NCBI RefSeq assembly: GCF_041052385.1
Contig: NZ_CP163439.1
Span: 5,383,001-5,447,000, forward strand
From: Streptomyces sp. R28
GTDB lineage: Bacteria; Actinomycetota; Actinomycetes; Streptomycetales; Streptomycetaceae
Direction of reading: 5' to 3'
Length of the DNA stretch: 64,000 bases
Made by a program: the position numbers and the translations under genes. A model generated the notes under the pieces. The model had not been told where the DNA came from, ran no database searches, and saw nothing but the letters and a program-made list of their open reading frames with translations. This document shows, in pieces, positions 53,361-62,512 of the stretch; position 1 is the stretch's first letter; the number at the start of each line of letters is the position of its first letter.

Positions 53361-54887
53361 ATGACAGCACTCGACCTCAGCAGCCCCGTGGCCGTTGTCG
53401 GCACCGGCACCATGGGCCAGGGCATCGCCCAGGTCGCGTTGGTCGCGGGCCATCCCGTACGGCTGTACGACGCCGCTCCCGGGCGCGCCCAGGCCGCGGC
53501 CGACGCGATCGGCGTCCGCCTCGACCGGCTCGTCGCGAAGGACCGCCTCACCGGCGCCGACCGCGACGCGGCCCGGGCCCGGCTGCTGCCCGCCGAGTCG
53601 CTCGCCGACCTCGCTGACTGCACGCTGGTCATCGAGGCCGTCCTGGAGCGACTGGACGTCAAACAGGAGCTGTTCCGCGAGCTGGAGGGCATCGTCGGCG
53701 AGGACTGCCTGCTCGCCACCAACACCTCGTCCCTGTCCGTCACGGCCATCGCCGGCGCCCTCGCCAACCCGGGCCGCTTTGTCGGCCTGCACTTCTTCAA
53801 CCCCGCACCGCTGCTGCCGCTCGTCGAGGTCGTCTCCGGGTTCGCCAGCGACGTCACGTCGGCCACGCGCGCGTACGAGACGGCACGGGCCTGGGGCAAG
53901 ACGCCGGTCGCCTGCGCCGACACCCCCGGCTTCATCGTCAACCGCATCGCCCGGCCCTTCTACGCCGAGGCCTTCGCCGTCCACGAGGCGCAAGGAGCGG
54001 ACCCGGCCACCATCGACGCCGTTCTGCGCGAGTGCGGCGGCTTCAAGATGGGCGCGTTCGAGCTCACCGACCTCATCGGGCAGGACGTCAACGAGTCCGT
54101 CACGCACTCCGTGTGGCAGTCGTTCTTCCAGGACGTGCGCTTCACGCCCTCGCTCGCCCAGCGGCGCCTGGTCGAGGCCGGCCGGCTCGGCCGCAAGAGC
54201 GGGCACGGCTGGTACGACTACTCCGATGGGAACGGGGCTGCCGAGCGCGACGAGCCGCACACCGCGGAGCAGGGCCGCCCGCCCGCGTACGTCGTCGCCG
54301 AGGGCAACCTGGGACCGGCCTCCGAGCTGCTCACGCTGATCCGCGAGGCGGGCATCCCGGTGCGCGAGGAGGACGAGGACCACGGCAGCCGCCTGGTGCT
54401 GCCGAGCGGTGGCCAGCTCGCGCTCGCCGACGGCCAGACCTCGGTGGAGTTCCGGGACGTCGTCTACTTCGACCTCGCCCTCGACTACCGCCGGGCCACC
54501 CGGATCGCCCTGTCCGCCTCCCAGGACACCTCGCCGCAGACCCTCGCCGAGGCCACCGGTCTCTTCCAGGCGCTCGGCAAGGACGTCAGCGTCATCGGCG
54601 ACGTCCCCGGCATGATCGTCGCCCGCACGGTCGCCCGGATCGTCGACCTGGCGCATGACGCCGTCGCCAAGGGCGTGGCCACCGAGGAGGACATCGACAC
54701 CGCGATGCGCCTGGGCGTGAACTACCCGCTCGGCCCCTTCGAGTGGAGCCGCAGGCTCGGCCGCAACTGGGCGTACGCCCTCCTCGACGACCTGCACATG
54801 CGCGACCCCTCCGGGCGCTATGCGCCGTCCCTCGCGCTGTACCGCCACGCGTACGCCTCCGACAAGCGGGAGGGCAACACCTCATGA
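53361..54887 (+). CDS. paaH: 3-hydroxyacyl-CoA dehydrogenase (PaaH type, two modules)
   Basis: A 508-residue enzyme with two 3-hydroxyacyl-CoA dehydrogenase segments. The first is a Rossmann domain (VVGTGTMGQGIAQVALVAGH, 8-40) with catalytic HFFNPAPLLPLVEVVSGFAS and FIVNRIARPFYAEA; GHGWYDY ends it at about 290. The second C-terminal unit (about 400-490) has VPGMIVARTVARIVDLAH and GVNYPLGPFEW. In phenylacetate catabolism it oxidises 3-hydroxyadipyl-CoA. It overlaps the TetR gene by four bases (ATGA). Confidence 0.92.
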   Translation: MTALDLSSPVAVVGTGTMGQGIAQVALVAGHPVRLYDAAPGRAQAAADAIGVRLDRLVAKDRLTGADRDAARARLLPAESLADLADCTLVIEAVLERLDVKQELFRELEGIVGEDCLLATNTSSLSVTAIAGALANPGRFVGLHFFNPAPLLPLVEVVSGFASDVTSATRAYETARAWGKTPVACADTPGFIVNRIARPFYAEAFAVHEAQGADPATIDAVLRECGGFKMGAFELTDLIGQDVNESVTHSVWQSFFQDVRFTPSLAQRRLVEAGRLGRKSGHGWYDYSDGNGAAERDEPHTAEQGRPPAYVVAEGNLGPASELLTLIREAGIPVREEDEDHGSRLVLPSGGQLALADGQTSVEFRDVVYFDLALDYRRATRIALSASQDTSPQTLAEATGLFQALGKDVSVIGDVPGMIVARTVARIVDLAHDAVAKGVATEEDIDTAMRLGVNYPLGPFEWSRRLGRNWAYALLDDLHMRDPSGRYAPSLALYRHAYASDKREGNTS

Positions 54888-55474
54888 CCACCGCCAAGCG
54901 CGACACGTACACGCCGGAGACGCTGCTCTCCGTCGCCGTGCAGGTCTTCAACGAGCGTGGCTACGACGGCACCTCCATGGAGCACCTCTCCAAGGCGGCC
55001 GGCATCTCCAAGTCGTCGATCTACCACCACGTCGCGGGCAAGGAGGAGCTGCTGCGCCGCGCCGTCAGCCGGGCGCTCGACGGGCTCTTCGGGATCCTCG
55101 ACGAGGAGCACGCGCGCGTGGGGCACGCCGCCGACCGGCTGGAATACGTCGTACGGCGCATGGTCGAGGTGCTCATAGGCGACCTGCCGTACGTGACGCT
55201 GCTGCTGCGTGTGCGTGGCAACACCGACACCGAGCGGTGGGCCCTGGAACGGCGCCGCGACTTCGACCACCAGGTCGCCGCACTGCTGAAGGCGCCCGCC
55301 GCCGACGGGGAGGTGCGCGCCGACGTGGAGGTGCGGCTGGCGACGCGACTCGTCTTCGGGATGATCAACTCGATCGTGGAGTGGTACCGGCCGGACGGGC
55401 GCGGCATGAACGAGCGCGAGGTCGCCGACACCGTGGTGCGGCTGGTCTTCGGGGGCCTGCGGCAGGCGGAATGA
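54884..55474 (+). CDS. paaR: TetR-family regulator, probable PaaR
   Basis: A 196-residue regulator. The N-terminal TetR HTH is TPETLLSVAVQVFNERGYDG, HLSKAAGISKSSIYHHVAGK and EELLRRAVSRAL. The C-terminal ligand domain has VLIGDLPYVTLLLRVRGNT. The ATG at 54884 overlaps the paaH stop. Its location with paaN/paaH and the palindrome at 53290 suggest it represses this locus and responds to phenylacetyl-CoA, as in other PaaR systems. Confidence 0.9.
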   Translation: MTTAKRDTYTPETLLSVAVQVFNERGYDGTSMEHLSKAAGISKSSIYHHVAGKEELLRRAVSRALDGLFGILDEEHARVGHAADRLEYVVRRMVEVLIGDLPYVTLLLRVRGNTDTERWALERRRDFDHQVAALLKAPAADGEVRADVEVRLATRLVFGMINSIVEWYRPDGRGMNEREVADTVVRLVFGGLRQAE

Positions 55475-55558
55475 CCCCGCCTCTGAGTACGTGCGCGTGC
55501 ACGGGGTGAGTGCCTGGCCCCATACGTCGGGCGGCACTCGGGTGGTGGGCTGTGGCGC

Positions 55559-55786
55559 ATGACCCAGAACGACGTGCGGCCAGCCGACGCCGACCCGACG
55601 TGGTGGAAGGCGCCTTGGGCGGCCACGGTGCCCGGGCTGCCGCTCCTCGTATGTGAGTTCGTCCTGTTGGGAGCCGAGCGCGGCGTCGGCCTCCTCGGAG
55701 GAGCGGTCTACCTGGCGTTCGGCCTGCTCGCGGTCGCCTGGGCGCTGCCCCACCGCCGGTCCGCGCGGATGCTGCGCTCGGGCTGA
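55559..55786 (+). CDS. Small two-helix membrane protein
   Basis: A 75-residue protein, MTQNDVRPADADPTWWKAPW, with two hydrophobic segments (VPGLPLLVCEFVLLG and GLLGGAVYLAFGLLAVAWAL) joined by a short loop and a basic tail. The ATG at 55559 has only a modest ribosome site. No family is recognised. It lies between the paaR and bkdR genes. Confidence 0.55.
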   Translation: MTQNDVRPADADPTWWKAPWAATVPGLPLLVCEFVLLGAERGVGLLGGAVYLAFGLLAVAWALPHRRSARMLRSG

Positions 55787-55802
55787 CGGCCCGGACGAAC
55801 GC

Positions 55803-56303
55803 TCAGCCCTGCGGCTCCAGGTCCTCCTCCTCGAACACCAGCAGCGTGCGCGAGCTGAGCACCTCGGGGATCGCCTGGAGCCGGGTGAGGACCAGCTCGC
55901 GCAGCGACCTGTTGTCGGAGGTGTGGACCAGCAGCAGCACATCGAAATCGCCCCCGACGAGGGCGATGTGAGAGGCGCCGGGCAGTTGTCTGAGCTGCTC
56001 GCGCACGGTGCGCCAGGAGTTCTGGACGATCTTCAGAGTGATGTACGCCGAGGTGCCCTGGCCTGCGCGTTCGTGGTTGACGCGGGCACCGAAACCGCGG
56101 ATGACGCCGTCCTCGATGAGGCGGTTGATGCGTGCGTAGGCGTTGGCGCGCGAGACATGGACCCGCTCGGCGACCGACCGTATCGACGCGCGGCCGTCCG
56201 CCTGGAGCATCTGGAGGATGTCCTGATCGATGGCGTCGAGCGGACGCGGCGGCGGCAGGGGGGTGCCGCTGTCCGGCCTCTCGGCCATTTGTTCAGGCGC
56301 CAT
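55803..56303 (-). CDS. bkdR: Lrp/AsnC-family regulator, probable BkdR
   Basis: A 166-residue regulator. The HTH (about 20-70) is LDAIDQDILQMLQADGRASI and HVSRANAYARINRLIEDGVI; the C-terminal RAM-type ligand domain has VGGDFDVLLLVHTSDNRSLR. The start at 56303 follows GGTGGGGGA. It is divergent from bkdA across 175 bases that also contain a DnaA box. Lrp-type BkdR proteins control branched-chain keto-acid dehydrogenase genes in response to branched-chain amino acids. Confidence 0.9.
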   Translation of the reverse strand: MAPEQMAERPDSGTPLPPPRPLDAIDQDILQMLQADGRASIRSVAERVHVSRANAYARINRLIEDGVIRGFGARVNHERAGQGTSAYITLKIVQNSWRTVREQLRQLPGASHIALVGGDFDVLLLVHTSDNRSLRELVLTRLQAIPEVLSSRTLLVFEEEDLEPQG

Positions 56304-56361
56304 GTCCCCCCACCTTCCTGCCGTGGACGTACTGCGTTCATTGGAGGTTGTGGAGAACCGT

Positions 56362-56370
56362 TTGTCCACA
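56362..56370 (+). promoter_or_regulatory. Perfect DnaA box between bkdR and bkdA
   Basis: TTGTCCACA in the divergent promoter region, 109 bases before bkdA. Confidence 0.5.
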
Positions 56371-56478
56371 GCCTGAGGCCGCCTGTAGCCAAAATGTGCC
56401 GACGACCGAACAATCGGTAGGTGAGGCGCATCACAAGAGCTGCGCCTCCCGTAGCCACTCCCACGAGGAGGTGCCGTC

Positions 56479-57615
56479 ATGACGGTCATGGAGCAGCGAG
56501 GCGCGTACCGGCCATCGCCGCCGCCCGCCTGGCAGCCCCGCATGGACCCCGCGCCGCTGCTGCCCGACGCGGAGCCGTATCGCGTCCTCGGCACCGAGGC
56601 CGCCGCGAAGGCCGACCCCGGCCTGCTGCGCCGGCTCTACGCCGAGCTGGTGCGGGGCCGTCGGTACAACGCGCAGGCGACCGCGCTCACGAAGCAGGGT
56701 CGCCTCGCCGTGTACCCGTCCACCACCGGCCAGGAGGCCTGCGAGGTCGCCGCCGCGCTGGCTCTTCAGGAGCGCGACTGGCTGTTCCCCAGCTACCGCG
56801 ACACCCTCGCCGCCGTGGCCCGCGGCCTGGACCCCGTTCAGGCGCTGACCCTGCTGCGCGGTGACTGGCACACCGGATACGACCCGCGCGAGCACCGGGT
56901 GGCCCCCCTGTGCACCCCGCTCGCCACCCAGCTCCCGCACGCCGTCGGCCTCGCGCACGCCGCCCGCCTCAAGGGCGACGACGTGGTCGCGCTCGCCATG
57001 GTCGGCGACGGCGGCTCCAGCGAGGGCGACTTCCACGAGGCGCTGAACTTCGCCGCCGTCTGGCAGGCGCCGGTCGTCTTCCTGGTCCAGAACAACGGCT
57101 TCGCGATCTCCGTCCCGCTCGCCAAGCAGACCGCGGCCCCGTCACTGGCCCACAAGGCCGTCGGCTACGGCATGCCCGGCCGGCTGGTCGACGGCAACGA
57201 CGCGGTCGCCGTGCACGAGGTGCTGAGCGACGCCGTACGGCACGCCCGCGAGGGCGGCGGACCGACGCTGATCGAGGCGATCACCTACCGCATCGACGCC
57301 CACACCAACGCCGACGACGCGACCCGCTACCGCGGCGACTCCGAGGTGGAGACCTGGCGCGGGCACGACCCGATCGCGCTGCTGGAGCACGAACTGACCG
57401 AGCGCGGCCTCATCGACGAGGCCGGCAAGCAGGCCGCGCGGGACGCCGCCGAGGCGATGGCCGCCGACCTGCGCGAGCGCATGAACCAGGACCCGGTGCT
57501 CGACCCGATGGACCTGTTCGCCCACGTCTATGCCGAGCCCACCCCGCAACTGCGCGAACAGCAGGCCCAGTTGCGCGCCGAGCTCGATGCCGAGTCGGAA
57601 GGGTCGCACCGATGA
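56479..57615 (+). CDS. bkdA: Branched-chain 2-oxo acid dehydrogenase E1 alpha subunit
   Basis: A 378-residue TPP-dependent E1 alpha subunit. Features: YPSTTGQEACEVAAALALQE, the TPP motif GDGGSSEGDFHEALNFAAVW ending NNGFAISVP, and THRIDAHT-like EAITYRIDAHTNADDATRYR (phosphorylation-loop region). GGAGGTG precedes ATG 56479. With bkdB and bkdC it oxidatively decarboxylates keto acids of Val, Leu and Ile, giving starter units for branched fatty acids and polyketides. Pyruvate as substrate cannot be excluded from sequence alone. It overlaps bkdB by four bases. Confidence 0.92.
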   Translation: MTVMEQRGAYRPSPPPAWQPRMDPAPLLPDAEPYRVLGTEAAAKADPGLLRRLYAELVRGRRYNAQATALTKQGRLAVYPSTTGQEACEVAAALALQERDWLFPSYRDTLAAVARGLDPVQALTLLRGDWHTGYDPREHRVAPLCTPLATQLPHAVGLAHAARLKGDDVVALAMVGDGGSSEGDFHEALNFAAVWQAPVVFLVQNNGFAISVPLAKQTAAPSLAHKAVGYGMPGRLVDGNDAVAVHEVLSDAVRHAREGGGPTLIEAITYRIDAHTNADDATRYRGDSEVETWRGHDPIALLEHELTERGLIDEAGKQAARDAAEAMAADLRERMNQDPVLDPMDLFAHVYAEPTPQLREQQAQLRAELDAESEGSHR

Positions 57616-58616
57616 CCACCGTCGCCGTCAAGCCGGCCACCATGGCGCAGGCCCTCACGCGCGCGATGCGCGACGCCATGGCCGAAGACCCCACCGTGCA
57701 CGTCATGGGCGAGGACGTCGGCACCCTCGGCGGAGTCTTCCGGGTCACCGACGGGCTCGCCAAGGAGTTCGGCGAGGACCGCTGCACGGACACGCCGCTG
57801 GCCGAGGCGGGGATTCTGGGCACGGCGGTGGGCATGGCCATGTACGGCCTGCGCCCGGTCGTGGAGATGCAGTTCGACGCGTTCGCCTACCCGGCGTTCG
57901 AGCAGCTGATCAGCCACGTCTCGCGGATGCGCAACCGCACACGCGGCGCGATGCCGCTCCCCATCACCATCCGCGTCCCCTACGGCGGCGGCATCGGCGG
58001 CGTCGAGCACCACAGCGACTCGTCCGAGGCGTACTACATGGCGACTCCGGGGCTCCATGTCGTCACGCCCGCGACCGTCGCCGACGCCTACGGGCTGCTG
58101 CGCGCCTCCATCGCCTCCGACGACCCCGTCGTCTTCCTGGAGCCCAAGCGGCTGTACTGGTCGAAGGACTCCTGGAACCCGGACCACCCGACGGACGTTG
58201 AACCGATTGGCCGCGCGATGGTGCGGCGCTCGGGCCGGAGCGCCACGCTCATCACGTACGGACCGTCCGTGCCCGTCTGCCTCGAAGCCGCCGAGGCGGC
58301 GCGGGAGGAGGGGTGGGACCTGGAAGTCGTCGACCTGCGCTCGCTGGTGCCGTTCGACGACGAGACGGTCACCGCCTCGGTACGGCGGACCGGGCGAGCG
58401 GTCGTCGTGCACGAGTCGGGCGGGTTCGGTGGCCCGGGAGGGGAGATCGCGGCCCGGATCACGGAGCGCTGCTTCCACCATCTGGAGGCGCCGGTGCTGC
58501 GTGTGGCCGGGTTCGACATCCCCTACCCGCCGCCGATGCTGGAGCGTCACCACCTGCCCGGCGTGGACCGGATCCTGGACGCCGTGGGGCGTCTGCAGTG
58601 GGAGGCCGAGAGCTGA
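57612..58616 (+). CDS. bkdB: Branched-chain 2-oxo acid dehydrogenase E1 beta subunit
   Basis: A 334-residue transketolase-like E1 beta subunit: VMGEDVGTLGGVFRVTDGLA, PLAEAGILGTAVGMAMYGLR, EMQFDAFAYPAFEQLISHVS and a C-terminal domain with LEVVDLRSLVPFDDETV and VVHESGGFGGPGGEIAA. It pairs with bkdA to form the E1 heterotetramer. The start overlaps the bkdA stop (ATGA) and its stop overlaps the E2 start by one base (TGATG), so the three subunits are translationally coupled. Confidence 0.94.
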   Translation: MTTVAVKPATMAQALTRAMRDAMAEDPTVHVMGEDVGTLGGVFRVTDGLAKEFGEDRCTDTPLAEAGILGTAVGMAMYGLRPVVEMQFDAFAYPAFEQLISHVSRMRNRTRGAMPLPITIRVPYGGGIGGVEHHSDSSEAYYMATPGLHVVTPATVADAYGLLRASIASDDPVVFLEPKRLYWSKDSWNPDHPTDVEPIGRAMVRRSGRSATLITYGPSVPVCLEAAEAAREEGWDLEVVDLRSLVPFDDETVTASVRRTGRAVVVHESGGFGGPGGEIAARITERCFHHLEAPVLRVAGFDIPYPPPMLERHHLPGVDRILDAVGRLQWEAES

Positions 58617-60094
58617 TGGCACAGGTGCTCGAGTTCAAGCTCCCCGACCTCGGGGAGGGGCTCACCGAGGCGGAGATCGTCCGCTGGCTGGTGGAGGTCG
58701 GTGAGGTCGTCGCCGTCGACCAGCCGGTCGTCGAGGTCGAGACGGCCAAGGCGATGGTCGACATCCCCTGCCCCTACGCCGGCGTGGTCACGGCCCGCTT
58801 CGGCGAGGAGGGCACGGAGCTGCCCGTCGGGGCGCCGCTGCTGACCGTGGCGGTGGGGGCGCCCCCGGCCGGCGACGAGACCGAGGGCTCCGGGAACGTG
58901 CTGGTGGGGTACGGCACCTCGGAGGCACCGGCGCGGCGCAGGCGCGTACGGCCGACCGCGCCGACGACACCGGCGGGGCAGCCGGCGGGCGTGGCGGCCA
59001 ACGGTGCCGCCGCGCGCGAGGGCATGCCGACCGCCGAGCGCGCCACCGCGCCGGGCGTCGCGCGCCCCGTCGGCACGGCTGCGGGGCACGGCCCCGTCGG
59101 CCACGGCCCTGACGGGGCACCGGCCGGCGAGGAGACCCGCGGTGAGGGCCCCGTACCCGTGATCTCCCCGCTCGTCCGCCGCCTCGCCCGCGAGCACGGC
59201 CTGGACCTGAGGGAGCTGCACGGCTCCGGACCGGACGGGCTGATTCTGCGGGCCGACGTCGAGTACGCGCTGCGGGCCGCCGAGGCGCACGGGCGGACGG
59301 CCAAGCCGTCGGCCGAGCCGCACCCGCGCGTGACACCGACGACCCCGGCCCCCTCCGCTGCCGTCCCGCCCGCGCAGGCCCCCGTCCGCTCCTCCGCCCC
59401 CGTCGGCGGCATCCGCACCCCCCTCAAGGGCATCCGCGGCGCCGTGGCCGACAAGCTCTCCCGCAGCCGGCGGGAGATCCCGGACGCCACCTGCTGGGTG
59501 GACGCCGACGCGACCGAACTCATGCGGGCACGGACGGCGATGAACGCAGCCGGTGGGCCGAAGATCTCCCTCCTCGCCCTGCTGGCCCGCATCTGCACCG
59601 CCGCCCTCGCCCGGTTCCCCGAGCTCAACTCCACGGTCGACATGGAGGCCAGGGAGATCGTCCAGCTCGACCAGGTGCACCTCGGATTCGCCGCGCAGAC
59701 CGAGCGGGGCCTCGTCGTCCCGGTCGTACGGGACGCGCACGCGCGGGACGCGGAGTCGCTGACCGCGGAGTTCGCCCGGCTGACCGAGGCGGCCCGCACG
59801 GGCACCCTCACGCCCGCGGAACTCACCGGCGGCACCTTCACGTTGAACAACTACGGCGTGTTCGGCGTCGACGGCTCCACGCCGATCATCAACCACCCCG
59901 AGGCCGCGATGCTCGGTGTCGGCCGCATCATCCCCAAGCCCTGGGTGCACGAGGGGGAGCTGGCGGTGCGGCAGATCGTCGAGCTCGCGCTCACCTTCGA
60001 CCACCGGGTCTGCGACGGCGGTACGGCAGGGGGTTTCCTGCGGTACGTGGCGGACTGTGTGGAACAGCCGGCGGTGCTGCTGCGCACGCTGTGA
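58616..60094 (+). CDS. bkdC: Dihydrolipoamide acyltransferase E2 of branched-chain 2-oxo acid dehydrogenase
   Basis: A 492-residue E2. A single lipoyl domain (about 4-80, FKLPDLGEGLTEAEIVRWLV, lipoyl-Lys 45 in ETAKAMVDIP) is followed by an Ala/Pro/Gly-rich linker, a peripheral-subunit-binding domain (ISPLVRRLAREHGLDLRELH) and a C-terminal catalytic domain (about 265-492) with the active-site histidine motif FDHRVCDGGTAGGF. One lipoyl domain and the BkdC-like linker are consistent with branched-chain or hybrid complexes. No E3 gene is adjacent. Confidence 0.93.
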   Translation: MAQVLEFKLPDLGEGLTEAEIVRWLVEVGEVVAVDQPVVEVETAKAMVDIPCPYAGVVTARFGEEGTELPVGAPLLTVAVGAPPAGDETEGSGNVLVGYGTSEAPARRRRVRPTAPTTPAGQPAGVAANGAAAREGMPTAERATAPGVARPVGTAAGHGPVGHGPDGAPAGEETRGEGPVPVISPLVRRLAREHGLDLRELHGSGPDGLILRADVEYALRAAEAHGRTAKPSAEPHPRVTPTTPAPSAAVPPAQAPVRSSAPVGGIRTPLKGIRGAVADKLSRSRREIPDATCWVDADATELMRARTAMNAAGGPKISLLALLARICTAALARFPELNSTVDMEAREIVQLDQVHLGFAAQTERGLVVPVVRDAHARDAESLTAEFARLTEAARTGTLTPAELTGGTFTLNNYGVFGVDGSTPIINHPEAAMLGVGRIIPKPWVHEGELAVRQIVELALTFDHRVCDGGTAGGFLRYVADCVEQPAVLLRTL

Positions 60095-60161
60095 CACCAC
60101 CCCCGAGGCCGGCTGCTTCCCCTGCGTTCCCTGTGATCGTGGAGGCACGCATACTCGGGGG

Positions 60162-61118
60162 GTGACCGCGTACGAACCGCCGGGCGCGCAAGCCGCCGCC
60201 GACGCCCCGCAGGAGTCCGGGCACGACGTCGCCCACGACGCCGTCGTGCTCGCCGGCGGCGCCGCGCGGCGGCTCGGCGGCGCCGACAAGCCCGGGGTGC
60301 GCGTCGGCGGGCGGGCGCTGCTCGACCGGGTGCTCGCCGCCTGCGCCGACGCGCGGTCCACCGTCGTCGTCGCCGACCCCCGTCCGACCGCGCGCCCGGT
60401 CACCTGGGCACGCGAGGACCCGCCCGGCGGGGGCCCGCTGGCCGCACTCGACGCCGGGCTGCGCCACACCACCGCGGAGCGGGTCGTCGTCCTCTCCGCC
60501 GACCTGCCGTTCCTCGACTACGGCACGGTACGGCGGCTGCTGGCCGCCCTGCACACCAGCGGCGCCGACGGCGCGCTGCTCACCGACGCCGACGGGCGCG
60601 ACCAGCCGCTCGTCGCCGCGTACCGAGCGTCCGCGCTGCGCCGCGAACTGGACGCGCTCGCCCAGGGCAACGACGGCCTCACCGGCCTTCCCCTGCGCCG
60701 GCTGACCGGCGCGCTCGAGCTCACCCGCGTCCCCGACCCCGTCGCGTCCTTCGACTGCGACACCTGGGACGACATCGCCACCGCCAGGGCACGCATCAGG
60801 GAGCATGGGCACGTGTTGGATGAATGGATTTCCGCAGTCAAGGACGAGCTCGGCATCGAGCTCGACGTCGACACCAAGGTCCTGCTCGATCTCGCCCGCG
60901 ACGCCGCCCACGGCGTGGCGCGGCCCGCGGCCCCGCTGACCACCTTCCTGGTCGGGTACGCGGCAGCGCAGGCAAGGGGAGGCGAGGCAGGCCCCGAAGC
61001 CGTGGCCGAGGCGTCCCGCAAGCCCGCCGCGCTCGCCCTGCGCTGGGCGGAGGAGGCCGCCGCCAAGTCCGACGCGGCCCCCGACGCCACGCCCGACACC
61101 CGCCCGGACGCCGGATGA
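60162..61118 (+). CDS. mobA: MobA-type molybdenum cofactor guanylyltransferase fused to DUF6457
   Basis: A 318-residue two-domain protein. The N-terminal nucleotidyltransferase (about 20-215) has VVLAGGAARRLGGADKPGV (GTP-binding), GGPLAALDAGL and LSADLPFL, the signatures of MobA, which converts molybdopterin cofactor to its guanine dinucleotide. The C-terminal ~95 residues (VLDEWISAVKDELGIELDVD and LTTFLVGYAAAQARG) match the DUF6457 domain found alone or fused in Mo-cofactor loci. GTG 60162 follows a GGGG run. It overlaps moeA by four bases. Confidence 0.88.
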   Translation: MTAYEPPGAQAAADAPQESGHDVAHDAVVLAGGAARRLGGADKPGVRVGGRALLDRVLAACADARSTVVVADPRPTARPVTWAREDPPGGGPLAALDAGLRHTTAERVVVLSADLPFLDYGTVRRLLAALHTSGADGALLTDADGRDQPLVAAYRASALRRELDALAQGNDGLTGLPLRRLTGALELTRVPDPVASFDCDTWDDIATARARIREHGHVLDEWISAVKDELGIELDVDTKVLLDLARDAAHGVARPAAPLTTFLVGYAAAQARGGEAGPEAVAEASRKPAALALRWAEEAAAKSDAAPDATPDTRPDAG

Positions 61119-62509
61119 CCGCCCGCGGTATCCAGGCGGACGGGGACGCGGAGGACCTCGACGTCGAGGAGGTGCTCGCCCTAGTGAAGGAACACCACGG
61201 CCCCCACACCCCCGGCGATCACGGCCCCCACACCCCCGGCGACCACGTGCCCGCACCCGGCCAGCACGCCCCGGGTTCCCACAACCCGGGCCGCCACCAC
61301 AAGGCCACCCCCTGGCGCGAAGCCCGCGACACCGCCGCCCGCGCCGCGCGTGCCACCGCCCGGTCCGCCGGTCGCGCTCCCGTCTCCGTCCCCCTCGACG
61401 CCGCCCTCGGCCTCACCCTGGCCGCCCCCCTGACCGCTCTCACCGACCTGCCCTCCTTCGACACCTCGGCGATGGACGGCTGGGCGGTCGCGGGCCCCGG
61501 CCCCTGGGCCGTACGGGACGAAGGGGTGCTGGCCGGGCACGCCGAGCCCGAGCCGCTCACCGACGGCGAGGCCGTCCGGATCGCGACCGGCGCCCGGATC
61601 CCGCCGGACACCACCGCCGTCCTGCGCAGCGAGCACGGCCGCATGGACGCCAAGGACCGGCTGCACGCCACCCGGGAGATCCAGCCCGGCCAGGACATCC
61701 GCCCCCGCGGCCAGGAGTGCCGTAACGGCGATCAACTGCTCGCCGTCGGCACCCTCGTGACCCCGGCCGTACTCGGCCTGGCATCCGCCGCCGGATACGA
61801 CACCGTCACCGCCGTACCGCGCCCCCGCGTCGAAGTCCTCGTCCTCGGCGACGAGTTGCTCACCCAAGGGCTCCCGCATGACGGGCTGATCCGCGACGCC
61901 CTCGGCCCGATGCTGCCGCCCTGGCTGCGCGCACTCGGCGCCGAGGTCACCTCCGTGCGCCGGCTCGGCGACGACGCCAAGGCCCTGCACAAGGCGCTCA
62001 CCCGCTCCACTGCCGACCTCATCGTCACCACCGGCGGTACCGCGGCCGGCCCCGTCGACCACGTCCACCCCACGCTGCAGCGCATCGGCGCCGAGCTCCT
62101 GGTGGACGGCGTCAAGGTGCGGCCCGGTCACCCCATGCTGCTGGCCCGCACCAAGGAGAACCAGCACCTCGTCGGCCTGCCCGGCAACCCGCTCGCCGCC
62201 GTCTCCGGCCTCCTTACCCTCGCCGAGCCCCTGCTGCGCACCCTCGCCGCCCACCCGGCCCCGGAGCCGTACACGCTGCCCCTGAAGGAGGCGGCGCACG
62301 GGCATCCGTACGACACCCGGCTCATCCCCGTCGTGCTGCGCGGCGACCATGCCGTGCCGCTGCACTACCACGGGCCGGCCATGCTGCGGGGCATGGCGGC
62401 GGCCGACGCCGTCGCCGTCGTACCACCGGGCGGTGTCCGCGCGGGTCAGGAGACCGAACTGCTCGACCTGCCCTGGGCGAGTGCCGGCATCGAGGTGTGT
62501 TTCACGTGA
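61115..62509 (+). CDS. moeA: Molybdopterin molybdotransferase MoeA
   Basis: A 464-residue MoeA that inserts molybdenum into adenylylated molybdopterin. Core features: FDTSAMDGWAVAG, IATGARIPPDTTAVLRSEHG, VLVLGDELL, LIVTTGGTAAGPVDHVHPTL and GLPGNPLAAVSG. The first ~70 residues are extra: an acidic segment, then a His/Pro/Gly-rich repeat (GPHTPGDHGPHTPGDH). The stop at 62507-62509 lies within a perfect parS site that also contains the start of the channel gene. Coupled to mobA (ATGA overlap). Confidence 0.92.
   Translation: MTARGIQADGDAEDLDVEEVLALVKEHHGPHTPGDHGPHTPGDHVPAPGQHAPGSHNPGRHHKATPWREARDTAARAARATARSAGRAPVSVPLDAALGLTLAAPLTALTDLPSFDTSAMDGWAVAGPGPWAVRDEGVLAGHAEPEPLTDGEAVRIATGARIPPDTTAVLRSEHGRMDAKDRLHATREIQPGQDIRPRGQECRNGDQLLAVGTLVTPAVLGLASAAGYDTVTAVPRPRVEVLVLGDELLTQGLPHDGLIRDALGPMLPPWLRALGAEVTSVRRLGDDAKALHKALTRSTADLIVTTGGTAAGPVDHVHPTLQRIGAELLVDGVKVRPGHPMLLARTKENQHLVGLPGNPLAAVSGLLTLAEPLLRTLAAHPAPEPYTLPLKEAAHGHPYDTRLIPVVLRGDHAVPLHYHGPAMLRGMAAADAVAVVPPGGVRAGQETELLDLPWASAGIEVCFT
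61196..61243 (+). repeat. 24-base tandem repeat in the 5' end of moeA
   Basis: Two adjacent 24-base copies, 61196-61219 and 61220-61243, differ only in the last base and code Gly-Pro-His-Thr-Pro-Gly-Asp-His twice. They produce the His-rich N-terminal extension. Confidence 0.9.
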
Positions 62510-62512
62510 AAC
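62499..62512 (+). promoter_or_regulatory. parS: Perfect parS site (ParB binding) at the moeA/channel junction
   Basis: GTTTCACGTGAAAC is a perfect 14-base palindrome and an exact parS core. It contains both the moeA stop and the probable GTG start of the following gene. It lies about 61 kb from oriC. Confidence 0.92.
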
